Origin: Phycisphaerales bacterium
GTDB lineage: Bacteria > Planctomycetota > Phycisphaerae > Phycisphaerales > UBA1924
NCBI GenBank assembly: GCA_947459215.1
Contig: CANHCQ010000005.1
Location: forward strand, 19,467 to 83,466
Direction of reading: 5' to 3'
DNA length: 64,000 nucleotides
Shown here: positions 48,586-63,982 of the stretch, in pieces
How the letters are laid out: each line of letters begins with the position of its first letter
Numbering within the stretch: position 1 is the first letter of the stretch
Translations under genes and position numbers: made by a program
The notes under the pieces: model-generated
What the model saw: the letters and a program-made list of their open reading frames with translations, nothing else
The model's database searches: none
Told to the model about the DNA's origin: nothing

Positions 48586-48688
48586 GACGAGCCTCGTGGT
48601 ATTCTGCGGGAGAAGCAGACGTGCGGCGAACATTCGCCGCATTGATCTGAGCATGCTACCCACTGCGGCTGGGAGGTCTTGACAGATC

Positions 48689-49672
48689 TTGCGAACCTCG
48701 AACGTTCCATCGCAGAAAGCGCGAACGACCGCTTCGACGCCGAAGAAGCGTCGCCGCTCCGCGACCACCGACTCGACGTACCTCGAGCGGGTCAACCTTG
48801 CGATCGATCACATTCTGGCACACCTGCACGAACCAGTGCGGCTCACGACACTCGCCAAGATCGCGATGCTCTCGCCGTACCACTTCCATCGCATCTTTCA
48901 GGCGATGGTGGGCGAAACGCCGTCGGACTTCTCCAAGCGGCTCCGACTGGAGAAGGCCATCGGGCTGTTGGCCTTCGGAAAGCGTCGCTCCCTCACTGAG
49001 ATCGCGTTTGACTGCGGCTTCGGCTCGTCGTCGGACTTCTCGCGGGCCTTTCGCCAACGCTTCGGCGTGCCGCCGCGTGCGTTCGATGTGGACGTCTGGC
49101 GACGCACCCACGGCGAGGACCTGCGCTCGATCGCCGAGAAAGAAGCTGACAGCTCCCGCCTCGTGAAGATGCCCGGCAGAGAGAACCCCGACGGGTTCAA
49201 CGTGAGGCTCCGCGAGCTGCCGGCCCGCTACGTTGCCTACATCCGTGTCGACAAACCGTATCAGGGCGACGCCGTCGTTCGCGCGACGCAGCGACTCATG
49301 GCGTGGGCGGATCACCACGGCTTCGCGAGCAAGCAGTGGCTCGGCTATCAGTGGGAGAACCCCGAGATCACGCAACTGGCAGATTGCCGTTACTTCACCG
49401 CCGTGGAGGTACCGAGCAAGGACGCGTTCCGACCCCGCGGCGAGATCGGTCGCTATCGCTTCCCGCCGATGCTCGTCGCCCAGATCGACCTCGACGGCGG
49501 CATTGATCTGGAACTGCGTGCGCTGCAGTGGCTCTACGGCGTGTGGCTGCCGCGGAGCCGGTATGTGCCAGACGATCAGCCGTGTTTTGAGGCCTGGGTG
49601 GGCAAGCCGTTCGCCTTCGGGATGAAGCGGTTCGTGTTAGGGGTACAGCTTCCGGTTCGGGCTCGCGACTGA
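48689..49672 (+). CDS. AraC-type regulator with a GyrI-like effector domain
   Basis: 327 residues from a TTG at 48689; in-frame ATG starts are absent before the HTH, so the exact start is uncertain. The AraC double HTH is at the N-terminus: LTTLAKIAMLSPYHFHRIFQ and LTEIAFDCGFGSSSDFSRAF, with FGVPPRAF closing. The C-terminal half (LPARYVAYIRVDKPYQGDAV, VEVPSKDAFRPRGEIGRYRF, LQWLYGVWLPRSRYVPDDQP) is a GyrI/SOUL-like small-molecule-binding domain, as in Rob or BmrR-like regulators. It probably controls itself and perhaps the divergent VOC gene. Confidence 0.88.
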   Translation: MRTSNVPSQKARTTASTPKKRRRSATTDSTYLERVNLAIDHILAHLHEPVRLTTLAKIAMLSPYHFHRIFQAMVGETPSDFSKRLRLEKAIGLLAFGKRRSLTEIAFDCGFGSSSDFSRAFRQRFGVPPRAFDVDVWRRTHGEDLRSIAEKEADSSRLVKMPGRENPDGFNVRLRELPARYVAYIRVDKPYQGDAVVRATQRLMAWADHHGFASKQWLGYQWENPEITQLADCRYFTAVEVPSKDAFRPRGEIGRYRFPPMLVAQIDLDGGIDLELRALQWLYGVWLPRSRYVPDDQPCFEAWVGKPFAFGMKRFVLGVQLPVRARD

Positions 49673-49870
49673 GAATATCCGAGAAACGAAAACCCTCGTC
49701 GCGCCCCCTCCCGCGGGCTCAACAGTCCGGTGGCAGGATGCGATTCGAACCGTTTGTTCTTAGAATTCGCCTCTTCGAGAGCAATGCGGTCGATCATGGC
49801 GGCAATTCCGGTTCAGTGGGAACCTCCGCACGGTCCGCAGCCTCTCAGGAACCACGGGCGAACGGGTTCT

Positions 49871-50083
49871 CCGTTCGAATTCGGCGGCAGCCTCGTCGGC
49901 AATGCCTTGGCGAGCCGCATCAATCAGACCACGCTCAAACGGATCTTCGCGGTGTTCCTGATCGCGATGGCCGGGTACATCCTGGCCAGACAGGCCCCGC
50001 GGGTGATGCCGGACGTCTTCGGCCCAGTCACGTCGAATGCCCCTGCAGCTCCCACCAGTACAGGATCCCGACAGGACCCCTGA
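49871..50083 (+). pseudogene. C-terminal remnant of a TauE/SafE-family permease
   Basis: The frame reads GGSLVGNALASRINQTTLKR then IFAVFLIAMAGYILARQ, which matches the last two helices of TauE/SafE (TSUP) anion exporters, including the conserved G-x-x-x-G-x-x-L-A-x-R segment. The first three quarters of the protein are missing; the sequence upstream in this frame is unrelated. It lies about 280 bp outside the tRNA-derived repeat at 50362 and may mark a rearrangement boundary. Confidence 0.65.
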
Positions 50084-50361
50084 GTCGAGGTCGTGTCTGC
50101 TGGGGATGCCCGGGCCGAGCGGCTCGTCGCGAGGCACGGAACCAGGCCATGCCACGCGAGCCTTGAACACCCCATCGCGATCACACCGGACGACCCATGA
50201 TCGTTCACGAGGTTGCATGTCACGAGGTCGCGGCGCTCCCGAAGCGGTCAGAAAGCCGACTGAGCTTCATGTCGCGTCACATCCACCCTGACGCCGCTCG
50301 ACTCCGTGGGGTGCATTCGGAGCGTTCGGGCATCCACGCGTCTTTCGTCGGCACAGCAAAG
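50084..50361. other. Intergenic region with no recognisable gene
   Basis: Frames are open on both strands, but no domain, good start or stable hairpin was seen. It lies between the permease remnant and the tRNA-Pro-like remnant. Confidence 0.4.
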
Positions 50362-50413
50362 AAGCCCTTCGATGTGCTCGCAGCGGGGTTTTACTCTCGA
50401 ACAAGTCGGGGTG
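50362..50413 (-). repeat. Degenerate copy of the tRNA-Pro 3' end and its terminator
   Basis: Aligned without gaps to 58368-58419, 42 of 52 positions match. The first 18 (AAGCCCTTCGATGTGCTC) and the last eleven (AAGTCGGGGTG, the tRNA acceptor 3' end plus discriminator region) are identical. The terminator hairpin no longer pairs perfectly. Past GTCGGGGTG, similarity to the tRNA fades quickly. It is in direct orientation relative to the intact tRNA gene 8 kb away, as expected for a tRNA-type attachment site or a decayed duplicate tRNA. Confidence 0.75.
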
Positions 50414-50599
50414 CCGAAACCGGTCTCGAACGCACTGTCGAGGGAACCCGCTTCGGGGCGTAGGAAACGCGGTTCATGCTGAATGTGAAGCCGTGAAGCT
50501 GTGGTGAACAGGACATGGCCAGCAGGGACGGACGCGGATGCGTCTGGATTGCTGACAATGACCTGGAGTCGGCCAACAGAAATAGAGCGAGTCCGATTC

Positions 50600-50632
50600 T
50601 TGACTCAGTCCATATCTCGTTTAGAGTACCAA

Positions 50633-50637
<5 letters not shown>
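50600..50637 (+). promoter_or_regulatory. Promoter and operator-like palindrome for the Fur/PerR gene
   Basis: TTGACT (50600-50605), a 16-nt spacer, then TAGAGT (50622-50627). The start codon is at 50633, only 5 nt after the -10, so the transcript is probably leaderless. An inverted repeat, CTCGTTT (50616-50622) with AAATGAG (50631-50637), spans the -10 and the start codon. It could be an autoregulatory Fur/PerR operator. Confidence 0.5.
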
Positions 50638-53349
<2,712 letters not shown>

Positions 53350-53444
53350 TCGCTGGCGGGCCGCGAGCGGCGATCGCATCGGGTACGCCATCCGGCACAC
53401 GCTTAACGCCGCTGCAACTGAAGCGGCGCTTGATGAACGCGAAG

Positions 53445-53475
53445 ACGCCCGTAAGTCAATAGCTTGCGGGCGTTT
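53445..53475 (+). terminator. Terminator after katG
   Basis: ACGCCCGTAAG-TCAATAG-CTTGCGGGCGT followed by TT: an 11-bp stem with one G-T pair (53445-53473). The T-tract is short. A smaller hairpin GCCGCT...AGCGGC lies just upstream at 53407-53428. The 226 bp from 53476 to the end of arsA show no gene. Confidence 0.65.
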
Positions 53476-53701
53476 GCCATTTACCTCGGGGTGGAAGGAC
53501 GGGGTTTGCCTTTTTGCGGAGGGCCAGCTGGCACACAAAGCGGTCCGCGTTCGCTTGTGGGGTTGTTCAACGGCCTGCCAGCAGCACTTCGCGACGCCGT
53601 CGCGAGGAAGAACCAGAGCGCGAGCTACCGGTCCGGGACGCTCATGCGTCCAACGCGATCGCGTCTACCCGGGTCAACAACATTCGTGGTGTCGGTCGAT
53701 G

Positions 53702-55513
53702 TCATCTGGCTACGGCCCCGATCAATTCGTGCAGGGACGCCGCGCCCACCGGTGGCTCGGCTTGCCACGGGACGATGAACGTCCGCACGGCACGTCGGTC
53801 GCGGACATCCTCGATCATCACTCGCTCACCCGCAGCGCGGGCTCGTAGAAGCGGGTCGGTGGTCGCGGTCGCTGAGAGGCTGCTGTTGATGACCCATGCG
53901 TAGGGCTCGATCTGTGCGCGCCGAAGGTCGTCCTGAAGCCGCGACGCCTCAAGCACTGGAGTGTTCTCCGCCAGCGTCACGATGATGACTTTGGTATACG
54001 CCGGGTCTTGGAGCTTCATCATGGGCGTGCTAACGCCCTTGACAGAGAGGTGCCCATCGGAGTCTGTGTGCGCATCGCCCGCGGGCCGGAGCTTGCTCAT
54101 CTGCCGCATCATTTCGCGGTGGTATGAACCGGTGGTATCCAGTAAAAGGAGCGTGTGTCCTGTGGGCGCCGTGTCGATGACGACGAAGCGACGCTTCGCT
54201 TCGTTGAGCACGCGGGAGAATGCTCGGAACACGGCAACCTCCTCCGTGCACGGTGAACGCAGGTCCTCTTCAAGGAGTGCCAGACCGGCGGCATCGAGTT
54301 CCTTCGCAGACGCCGCGAGTACCCCATCGCGGTACGCCTTCGTCTCCGTCAGTGGATCAATGCGATCGACCGTGAGATTGGGGAGCGATCCTTGGATGGC
54401 CGCGGAGATGTGGGCGGCCGGATCGGTGGTCGTCAGGTGGACCTCGTGCCCGCGAGTGGCGAGCTCGACAGCGATCGCTGCGGCGATTGTGGTCTTGCCC
54501 ACACCGCCCTTGCCCATGGTCATGATGGCGCCGTGCCCACCAGCCTCAATCTGGTCGATCAAGTCAACCAGCGGCGGGATCTTGATCTCGTTCATCCGCT
54601 CGGGCATCGCGACGGCTTCGGAACCCGGGCGCTCATCCCGCAGCATCGTGCGGATTGCGTCCAAGCCGACCAAATTGCGGCGTTTAAGTGGAATCAGTGT
54701 GCGGGGCAGCGACGCGATTCCTCCTGGGATCGCAGCGAGCGCCGACTGCGTGCGTGCCGCCATCGCATCGGCAATCTCGTCCCCCACCGCCGCGGGTGCG
54801 AACACACCGTTCACGACCAACCGCTGGTTCTTGAGGCCCAAGGTCGCCAGCTCATGGCTTGTCCGGTCCGCCTCGCGCAGGGCACTGGGTTCGGCCCTCG
54901 CGACCAGGATGAACGTGGTCTGGGCCTTGTCACCGAGCGCGGCGACGGTCGCCTCGTAGCGTTCCTTCTGTGCATTGAGCCCTGAGAGCGGTCCCAAGCA
55001 GGACGTTCCCTGCGTGTTGGTGTCGAGGAATCCTGACCATGCCGCTGGCAAGGCGAGCAGCCTGAGCGTGTGCCCGGTCGGGGCGGTGTCGAAGATGATG
55101 TGCTCGTACTTCTCCGCGATCTCATTGTTTGTGAGCAGGCCCGTGAACTCGTCAAAGGCCGCGATCTCAACCGTGCAGGAACCGGAGAGTTGCTCCTCCA
55201 TGTGGGCGACGGCGCTTGCCGGGAGCACGCCCCGGTATGGGCCCACGACGCGATCCCGGTACGCCTTTGCCGCAGCCTCGGGGTCGACGTTTACCGCGTC
55301 AAGGCCGAGCACGTCGGGCACCGATGTCGGAACATTGGAGAGCCGAATGCCGAAGACATCATCAAGATTGGACGCTGGATCGGTGCTTACCAGCAACACC
55401 CGCTTGCCACGATCAGCGATCGTCACGGCGGTCGCACAGGCGAGCGATGTCTTGCCGACCCCGCCCTTGCCGGTGAAGAAGAGATATCGCGTTGGCGAAG
55501 TGACGAAGTCCAT
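53702..55513 (-). CDS. arsA: Arsenite-transporting ATPase ArsA (two-domain)
   Basis: 603 residues from the ATG at 55513 (MDFVTSPTRYLFFTGKGGVG), preceded by AAGGACTTCGCC. Two tandem ATPase halves each have the deviant Walker A: FTGKGGVGKTSLACATAV and MGKGGVGKTTIAAAIAVELA, plus FDTAPTGHTLRLLALP and IDTAPTGHTLLLLD. All three metalloid-binding cysteines are present: GSCTVEIAAF, TSCLGPLSGL and SPCTEEVAVF. ArsA normally powers the ArsB or Acr3 efflux permease; no permease is in this operon or window. It is the last gene of arsR-C-D-A. Confidence 0.96.
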   Translation of the reverse strand: MDFVTSPTRYLFFTGKGGVGKTSLACATAVTIADRGKRVLLVSTDPASNLDDVFGIRLSNVPTSVPDVLGLDAVNVDPEAAAKAYRDRVVGPYRGVLPASAVAHMEEQLSGSCTVEIAAFDEFTGLLTNNEIAEKYEHIIFDTAPTGHTLRLLALPAAWSGFLDTNTQGTSCLGPLSGLNAQKERYEATVAALGDKAQTTFILVARAEPSALREADRTSHELATLGLKNQRLVVNGVFAPAAVGDEIADAMAARTQSALAAIPGGIASLPRTLIPLKRRNLVGLDAIRTMLRDERPGSEAVAMPERMNEIKIPPLVDLIDQIEAGGHGAIMTMGKGGVGKTTIAAAIAVELATRGHEVHLTTTDPAAHISAAIQGSLPNLTVDRIDPLTETKAYRDGVLAASAKELDAAGLALLEEDLRSPCTEEVAVFRAFSRVLNEAKRRFVVIDTAPTGHTLLLLDTTGSYHREMMRQMSKLRPAGDAHTDSDGHLSVKGVSTPMMKLQDPAYTKVIIVTLAENTPVLEASRLQDDLRRAQIEPYAWVINSSLSATATTDPLLRARAAGERVMIEDVRDRRAVRTFIVPWQAEPPVGAASLHELIGAVAR

Positions 55514-55582
55514 GGCGAAGTCCTTTGCCGTGCTGATACACCGAGCGACAGCGGGATGCAACGCGAGCGTCGGCTGAGCGTC

Positions 55583-55951
55583 TCAGCAGCACGTGCCCGG
55601 CTTGCAGCCGCACCCAACGGCCTTGGGCAATGCCGATGCCGTCGCAGACATCAGACCGAGCTTGGACGCGAGTTGCTCCCGACTCGGATACTGGCGCTCG
55701 GCGATGATCTGGTCATCGACCATGACGATGGGCAGAGCACCCGTGCCGCCCGCATGCACCGCCTGAAGGACTTTGGGTTCCGTGGTGAACTTCTCGGGCT
55801 GCTGAGACAGCGTAAACCGCTGGACCGCCACGCCCTGACTCTGGAGCCACTGGAGGTCAGCAGAGAAGCGAGCGAGCGCGATATCAGGGTCCGGTCCGCA
55901 GACACCGGATGAACAGCACATGGGCGGGTCGAAGATCTTGACGGTTGACAT
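55583..55951 (-). CDS. arsD: Arsenical metallochaperone ArsD
   Basis: 122 residues from the ATG at 55951, preceded by GGAGAGTT. ArsD hands arsenite to ArsA and weakly represses the operon. The chaperone cysteines are MSTVKIFDPPMCCSSGVCGP: Cys12, Cys13 and Cys18, all present. A C-terminal CGCKPGTCC gives a second vicinal pair set, as in classical ArsD. The same frame is open upstream into the decayed arsC 3' part with no stop between, which is unusual. Confidence 0.95.
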   Translation of the reverse strand: MSTVKIFDPPMCCSSGVCGPDPDIALARFSADLQWLQSQGVAVQRFTLSQQPEKFTTEPKVLQAVHAGGTGALPIVMVDDQIIAERQYPSREQLASKLGLMSATASALPKAVGCGCKPGTCC

Positions 55952-55960
55952 AGAACTCTC

Positions 55961-56418
55961 CTTCACCGATCCAGATTGTGGAGCGGTACGTGACTCGGGA
56001 ACAGTGAGAATGAATGCTCGAATCTCGGCACGCACGCGTCGGTCGTGCGGCATGGCGTCTTCGTCGTTCTTCGCGCCCTTGGCCAGCCTGGGCGGGCGTC
56101 ACATCCACCGTGAACTCCAGGGATGGATGCGGGAAAGACCGGGCAGTATTCGTTCGCAGCGTTGGACACCGTCACGACGACGTTGCCCTCGATGCCGAGA
56201 TCCTCGGACCGCTTGCCGGAGTGACCGGAGATTCCAACTCCCGCCTCCGCCATCACCCGGATCGCGAACGCGTTCATCCCGTGCGAATTCGTCCCGGCCG
56301 CGTACGCCTCGATCGCGTCCGGCTTTAGAGCCTTGACGCAACCTTCAGCCATCTGGCTTCGGCGTGAGTGGCCCGTGCAGGGACAAAGCACGCCGGGGCG
56401 GCTAGCAGCACTTGCCAT
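55961..56418 (-). pseudogene. arsC: Arsenate reductase ArsC (low-MW phosphatase type), frameshifted
   Basis: From the ATG at 56418 (overlapping the arsR end by 17 bp) the frame gives PGVLCPCTGHSRRSQMAEGC, the C-x5-R catalytic loop (in CTGHSRR the usual second Cys, CTGNSCR, is Arg). It continues AYAAGTNSHGMNAFAIRVMA EAGVGISGHS and SNAANEYCPVFPASIPGVH. Near 56090-56110 homology jumps to another frame: PPRLAKGAKNDEDAMPHDRR VRAEIRAFILTVPESR, the normal ArsC C-terminus, which then runs in frame into arsD with no stop. One base gained or lost around GGTGGATGTGACGC explains it. It is either a recent pseudogene or a sequencing error. Confidence 0.85.
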
Positions 56419-56791
56419 CGCTCGCCCCTCCCTTCGCCGGACAACACTCATCCAACGCATCCGCGAGCGACCGGAGCGAGCGGCACAGTTCGGAGTAGCG
56501 GACGCGGTAGAACACCGTCCGGCCCTCCTTCGTCGCTTCCAGCACGCCTGAGCGGGCCAGCAATGCGAGATGCCGGGAAACCACAGAGAAGTCGACAGAG
56601 CAAGACTCGGCGACCTCTCCCACGGAGCATCCGCGCCCACACTTGGCGATGCACCCAATGAGGGCTATGCGAGTGGGATCCGAGAACGCCTTGAAGAACA
56701 CGGGGTCAAGGAGATTGTCCAGTGGCCCGCGAAACGCCGCCGCCTGCTTTGGCGTCGCCGGAGATCGTTGCTTGCGTATCTGCGTCATCAT
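56402..56791 (-). CDS. arsR: ArsR-family arsenic-responsive repressor
   Basis: 129 residues from the ATG at 56791, or 128 from the adjoining ATG at 56788. Winged HTH (FKAFSDPTRIALIGCIAKCG, then SVVSRHLALLARSGVLEATK, GRTVFYRVRYSEL). Cysteines usable for As(III) binding lie in IAKCGRGCSVGEVAESCSVD, with more at the C-terminus (ECCPAKGG, GKCC). This differs from the classical ELCVCDL site, so the sensing site belongs to an alternative ArsR type. It is the first gene of the ars operon and starts almost at the promoter's expected +1. Confidence 0.9.
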   Translation of the reverse strand: MMTQIRKQRSPATPKQAAAFRGPLDNLLDPVFFKAFSDPTRIALIGCIAKCGRGCSVGEVAESCSVDFSVVSRHLALLARSGVLEATKEGRTVFYRVRYSELCRSLRSLADALDECCPAKGGASDGKCC

Positions 56792-56794
56792 GCA

Positions 56795-56822
56795 AGTGTA
56801 GCGAAACGGAAAGCCATTTCAA
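56795..56822 (-). promoter_or_regulatory. Promoter of the ars operon
   Basis: On the minus strand: TTGAAA (56822-56817), a 16-nt spacer, TACACT (56800-56795), then TGC and ATGATG. Expected transcription start falls on the start codons, so arsR mRNA is probably leaderless, as for the Fur/PerR gene in the same block. Confidence 0.6.
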
Positions 56823-57117
56823 GCCCCCCCCACCTAATCCTGTCGCAAGCGATTGAGGCGTCGGAGCGGCAGTCCACCCGCATCGATCGAGGGCCATGCT
56901 GGCGCATAAGCATGGACAGTTCGATTCTCGTAACGGTCACCCAAGCCAGGCCGCAGCGCCGGGCCGGAGTCTGATCCACTGAAACAGCATCGAAACACGA
57001 CGGTGCAGTTCCTGAGATGCAATGGCTCTCCGACGAGTTCGTCAGTGGGCTTCGATTCGCAAACACGCGCGTCGAGAAGGGCTCATGTTCGGAAATCGCG
57101 ATTGCGACGGTCGCGGC
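56823..57117. other. Intergenic region without recognisable features
   Basis: This lies between the ars promoter and the 3' end of the leucine-rich-repeat gene. It begins with a run of C (CCCCCCCACC). I saw no gene, RNA or strong hairpin. Confidence 0.4.
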
Positions 57118-58272
57118 CTAGCGCACAATGCTGATCCCCGGCCACCGGGCGTCCGCGGCCGCAACCCCCGCGTCCGTCACCGACGAGCGTTGGAGGCTCA
57201 GCGAAGTCAGACCCTTTAGGCCCGTGTCCATACGTGCCAGGTCCTTTATCCCGGCGTCCGACACCGCCTTGCTCAAGACGCCCAAGTCGGTCAGTCCGCT
57301 CAGGCCTGTGTCTGGCCGCGCGAGTGCCATCACACCCGCGTCCGTCACCCCGTCCCAGCCGATCGTCAGCGAGGTCAGCCGCGCCAGGCCCGTCCCTGGC
57401 CGGGCCAGTTCCCTCAAGCCCGCATCCGTCACCTGCGGGGCGGGGATGACCAGCCGATTCAGCCCTTTCAGGCCTGTCTCGGGTCGCGCGATGTTCTTCA
57501 ACCCCTCATCCGTCACCTGCGTGTTCACCATGACCAGATCGGTCAGGTGCTTCAGGCCGGTATCGCTGCGTGCCAGGGCATGGAGTGCCACGTCGGTCAT
57601 GCGCTCGCCGCCGAGGCTCAACTCGGTCAGCCCTTTGAGGCCCGTGTCGGTTCTCGCCAGATCGAGCACTCCCGCGTCCGTCGCCAGCGAACCGCGGAGG
57701 TCCAGTTTCCTGAGCCCGTTGAGGCCCGTGCCCGCACGCGCCAAATCGGTCGCTCCCGCGTCGGTCACGCCCTTGCACCAGAGCCACAACGAGGTCAGAT
57801 TGTTCAGCCCGGTGTCTGCGGCCGCGAGCGCCTTCAACCCGGCGTCGGTCACTCCCACGCCGCTCACGTCCAATTCCAGAATCTCGAGTGACCTCAGCCC
57901 TTTCAGGCCCGACCGCTCATGCGCCAGGTGCTTCAACCCCGCGTCCGTCACCTTCGTGTTCCGCAGAACCAGCGTGGTCAGGCCCTTGAAGCCCGTGGCG
58001 GGATCGGCCAACCACGCGACGCCCGCATCGGTGATGGCCTCGCTGCGGAGGTTGAGCTCCGTGACGCGCGCGAATTCGGCGAAGCCGAGCGCGGTGCCAG
58101 GGGGGAGCTTGAGATGCTCGCGGACCTCGCCCTCGAGAACCGCACGTTCCTCAGCCGTGACACCGGGCGACGCCAGCGCGATCTCGCGCGAAGCGGCCGG
58201 CGAGGAAGGGGATGAGGAACCGCACCCAGCTGCAACCAAACACGCGGCAAGCATCGCAAGGAGTGTTCGCAT
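57118..58272 (-). CDS. Leucine-rich-repeat lipoprotein
   Basis: 384 residues from the ATG at 58272. The lipoprotein signal is MRTLLAMLAACLVAAGC (lipobox VAAGC), followed by a Ser/Pro linker. From about residue 65 to the end there are about ten units with a period of roughly 33-37 residues and the consensus VTDAGLKxLARxDTGLKGLT xLxLxxxx, an LRR subtype common in planctomycetes. The repeats are very regular, which suggests recent internal duplication. It is anchored in the envelope and probably mediates protein binding. It is the last gene before tRNA-Pro. Confidence 0.85.
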   Translation of the reverse strand: MRTLLAMLAACLVAAGCGSSSPSSPAASREIALASPGVTAEERAVLEGEVREHLKLPPGTALGFAEFARVTELNLRSEAITDAGVAWLADPATGFKGLTTLVLRNTKVTDAGLKHLAHERSGLKGLRSLEILELDVSGVGVTDAGLKALAAADTGLNNLTSLWLWCKGVTDAGATDLARAGTGLNGLRKLDLRGSLATDAGVLDLARTDTGLKGLTELSLGGERMTDVALHALARSDTGLKHLTDLVMVNTQVTDEGLKNIARPETGLKGLNRLVIPAPQVTDAGLRELARPGTGLARLTSLTIGWDGVTDAGVMALARPDTGLSGLTDLGVLSKAVSDAGIKDLARMDTGLKGLTSLSLQRSSVTDAGVAAADARWPGISIVR

Positions 58273-58366
58273 GTGAGGATGCTACACGACGCCCGCGCAC
58301 GCACGCCTGACGCACCAACTGGGCTGAACCACTGATGGCGAGCTGAATTCCCTTCCCCAAAACGAG

Positions 58367-58398
58367 AAAGCCCTTCGATGTGCTCATCGAAGGGCTTT
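58367..58398 (-). terminator. Terminator of tRNA-Pro
   Basis: A perfect 13-bp stem: AAAGCCCTTCGAT (58367-58379), loop GTGCTC, ATCGAAGGGCTTT (58386-58398). On the minus strand it is followed by CTCGTTTT. Its sequence is part of the 52-bp segment duplicated at 50362. Confidence 0.9.
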
Positions 58399-58410
58399 AC
58401 TCTGAACAAA

Positions 58411-58485
<75 letters not shown>

Positions 58486-58536
58486 ATAGGTGTAAGTGGA
58501 TGATAGCGCTCTCGCGAGCCAAAGGCGAGAGTCGGC

Positions 58537-59271
58537 CTATTGCCTAGCAAAGTTCGGGCGAACGACGTAGACATTGTCGTCGATCGTCGACGGGTCGCCA
58601 TCGGCGCCGGCCGAATAGAAGTACGGGCGGCGAGCCACCGGGGATCCGCCGTCGGAGTTCTTCTTGTTCTTCGGGTCGCGGCTGAACTGCGTGTACAAGA
58701 AATTCAGGCTGGTGTTGCCGATCGCTTCGTCCACGCGATCCGTCGAATTCGCGCCCTCGCCGCGGATGCCACCAAAGCGAGGGTGGACGTATCGGATCGG
58801 GTTCCCCCATACGTCAAGGATCCTGGTGGTGAACGTACCGGTCGAGCGTCGGTCTGCAATGTTGCTGGTGGAAAGCCCGATTTTTCGAACGCGGTCGTCG
58901 AGGCCCTCGATCGCGGCGACGGCGCTCGCCCCTTCGGACCGAAGCTGATAGATCAGCCACGCGGTCGAATCAAAAGCCTCGAGGTCTGATGAGCCGTTGC
59001 CGACGCTGCCGTCAATGATGGCCACTTCGCGCGAGGTGTTCGTCGGGTCCTTGACGAACGGAGCGGGAACGGTGCCGTTGGACTGGATGTAGTCGGAAAT
59101 CATCGAGTCGAGCGTGAGCAGGGTCCACTGCGTGCCGCGCTCGCGGCCGACGGAGACCACTTTGCTCCCCGCGGCGAGAGTAAGGCTCACGAGGACCGCA
59201 ATGACGCCGATCACAACGAGCAACTCGATTAGCGTAAACGCTCGGTGTTGGGTGGTCGGGGTGCGAGGCAT
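58537..59271 (-). CDS. Type II secretion/pilin-like pseudopilin
   Basis: 244 residues from the ATG at 59271. Prepilin signal: MPRTPTTQHRA then FTLIELLVVIGVIAVLVSL, with the usual Glu5 after cleavage at Ala-Phe. The body has MISDYIQSNG and LDVWGNPIRYVHPRFGGIRG, a G-N-P-I-x-Y pattern common in GspG/GspH-like planctomycete pseudopilins. It ends with PYFYSAGADGDPSTIDDNVY, a typical C-terminal S-x-G-x-D-G calcium-binding or structural loop. It is downstream of secA, separated by a terminator, so probably independent. Confidence 0.85.
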   Translation of the reverse strand: MPRTPTTQHRAFTLIELLVVIGVIAVLVSLTLAAGSKVVSVGRERGTQWTLLTLDSMISDYIQSNGTVPAPFVKDPTNTSREVAIIDGSVGNGSSDLEAFDSTAWLIYQLRSEGASAVAAIEGLDDRVRKIGLSTSNIADRRSTGTFTTRILDVWGNPIRYVHPRFGGIRGEGANSTDRVDEAIGNTSLNFLYTQFSRDPKNKKNSDGGSPVARRPYFYSAGADGDPSTIDDNVYVVRPNFARQ

Positions 59272-59394
59272 ATTGGCTTCCCACGAGGGCCCGGAGAGTG
59301 CGGGCCCTGCCATGAACCATACGGCGTCCCAGGGCCCGGGGTTCCCACGAACAGAGCGGAACGAATCGCAGGGGCGGAGCCACCCGCAAATGAA

Positions 59395-59420
59395 AAACCC
59401 TCCCGAATGCGGGAGGGTTT
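59395..59420 (-). terminator. Terminator of secA
   Basis: AAACCCTCCCG-AATG-CGGGAGGGTTT, an 11-bp perfect stem, 38 nt after the secA stop. On the minus strand it is followed by TTCATTTG. Confidence 0.88.
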
Positions 59421-59458
59421 GGGTGACAGCATGCGCCGATCGGTACCGATGAGCGACG

Positions 59459-63442
<3,984 letters not shown>

Positions 63443-63604
63443 GACTGCCTTTCCGACGCGACGCCGCCGCGAGAAGAACGCGAGCACGCACACGCCGTGA
63501 TGAATCGGGATTGAAATGCTGGAAACAGCCCAGCGCACGGACGCGCGAACGCAGCGTCGGACTGGGGAAAGCCGTGGCCGCTGGAATCAGCGGAGCGTCG
63601 CGGA

Positions 63605-63982
63605 TCAGGCCCGCGGCGGAGGCAGGGCGATCAACTCCAGCCGAGGCAGCGAGCGCGGGAGCGCCTGCGATGGCCCGGAAGCCGCCATGGCGATCGCGTC
63701 CAGCCGCACCGGGCCGCTGAAGTCGATCTGCCGCGCGGGCACCTCTCGGGTGTCACGCGTCGGACGGCTGACGGTCGCTGTCAGGGATTGCGCCAACACC
63801 CGCACAAAGCTGGGCTTCGCCAGCGTGTCGCGGAAGAAGGCGTCGGAGCGGGCATAGCCCAGGCCGACCTGGAACGCGAACGCGAAGACCAGCAGCATCG
63901 AGACGCCGCGCCACGCCACCTGCTCGGCCCGTGAGGGTCCCAGCGGAAGATCGGCATCGGGGCTGTCTCGGAACTCGTTCAC
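63605..63982 (-). CDS. Small single-helix membrane protein, possibly longer than seen
   Basis: 125 residues from a GTG at 63982. The same frame is open to the window edge (codons for RYFLI precede), so the true start may be outside. It has a hydrophobic segment at about 28-43 (GVSMLLVFAFAFQVGLGYA), then YARSDAFFRDTLAKPSFVRV and a region ending in PRSLPRLELIALPPPRA. I recognise no family. It precedes secA on the same strand with 160 bp between. Confidence 0.5.
   Translation of the reverse strand: MNEFRDSPDADLPLGPSRAEQVAWRGVSMLLVFAFAFQVGLGYARSDAFFRDTLAKPSFVRVLAQSLTATVSRPTRDTREVPARQIDFSGPVRLDAIAMAASGPSQALPRSLPRLELIALPPPRA

Noticed and set aside
50197..50463. 88-codon frame spanning the tRNA-Pro remnant
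   Set aside because: It runs through a decayed non-coding element, has no domain and no ribosome-binding site.
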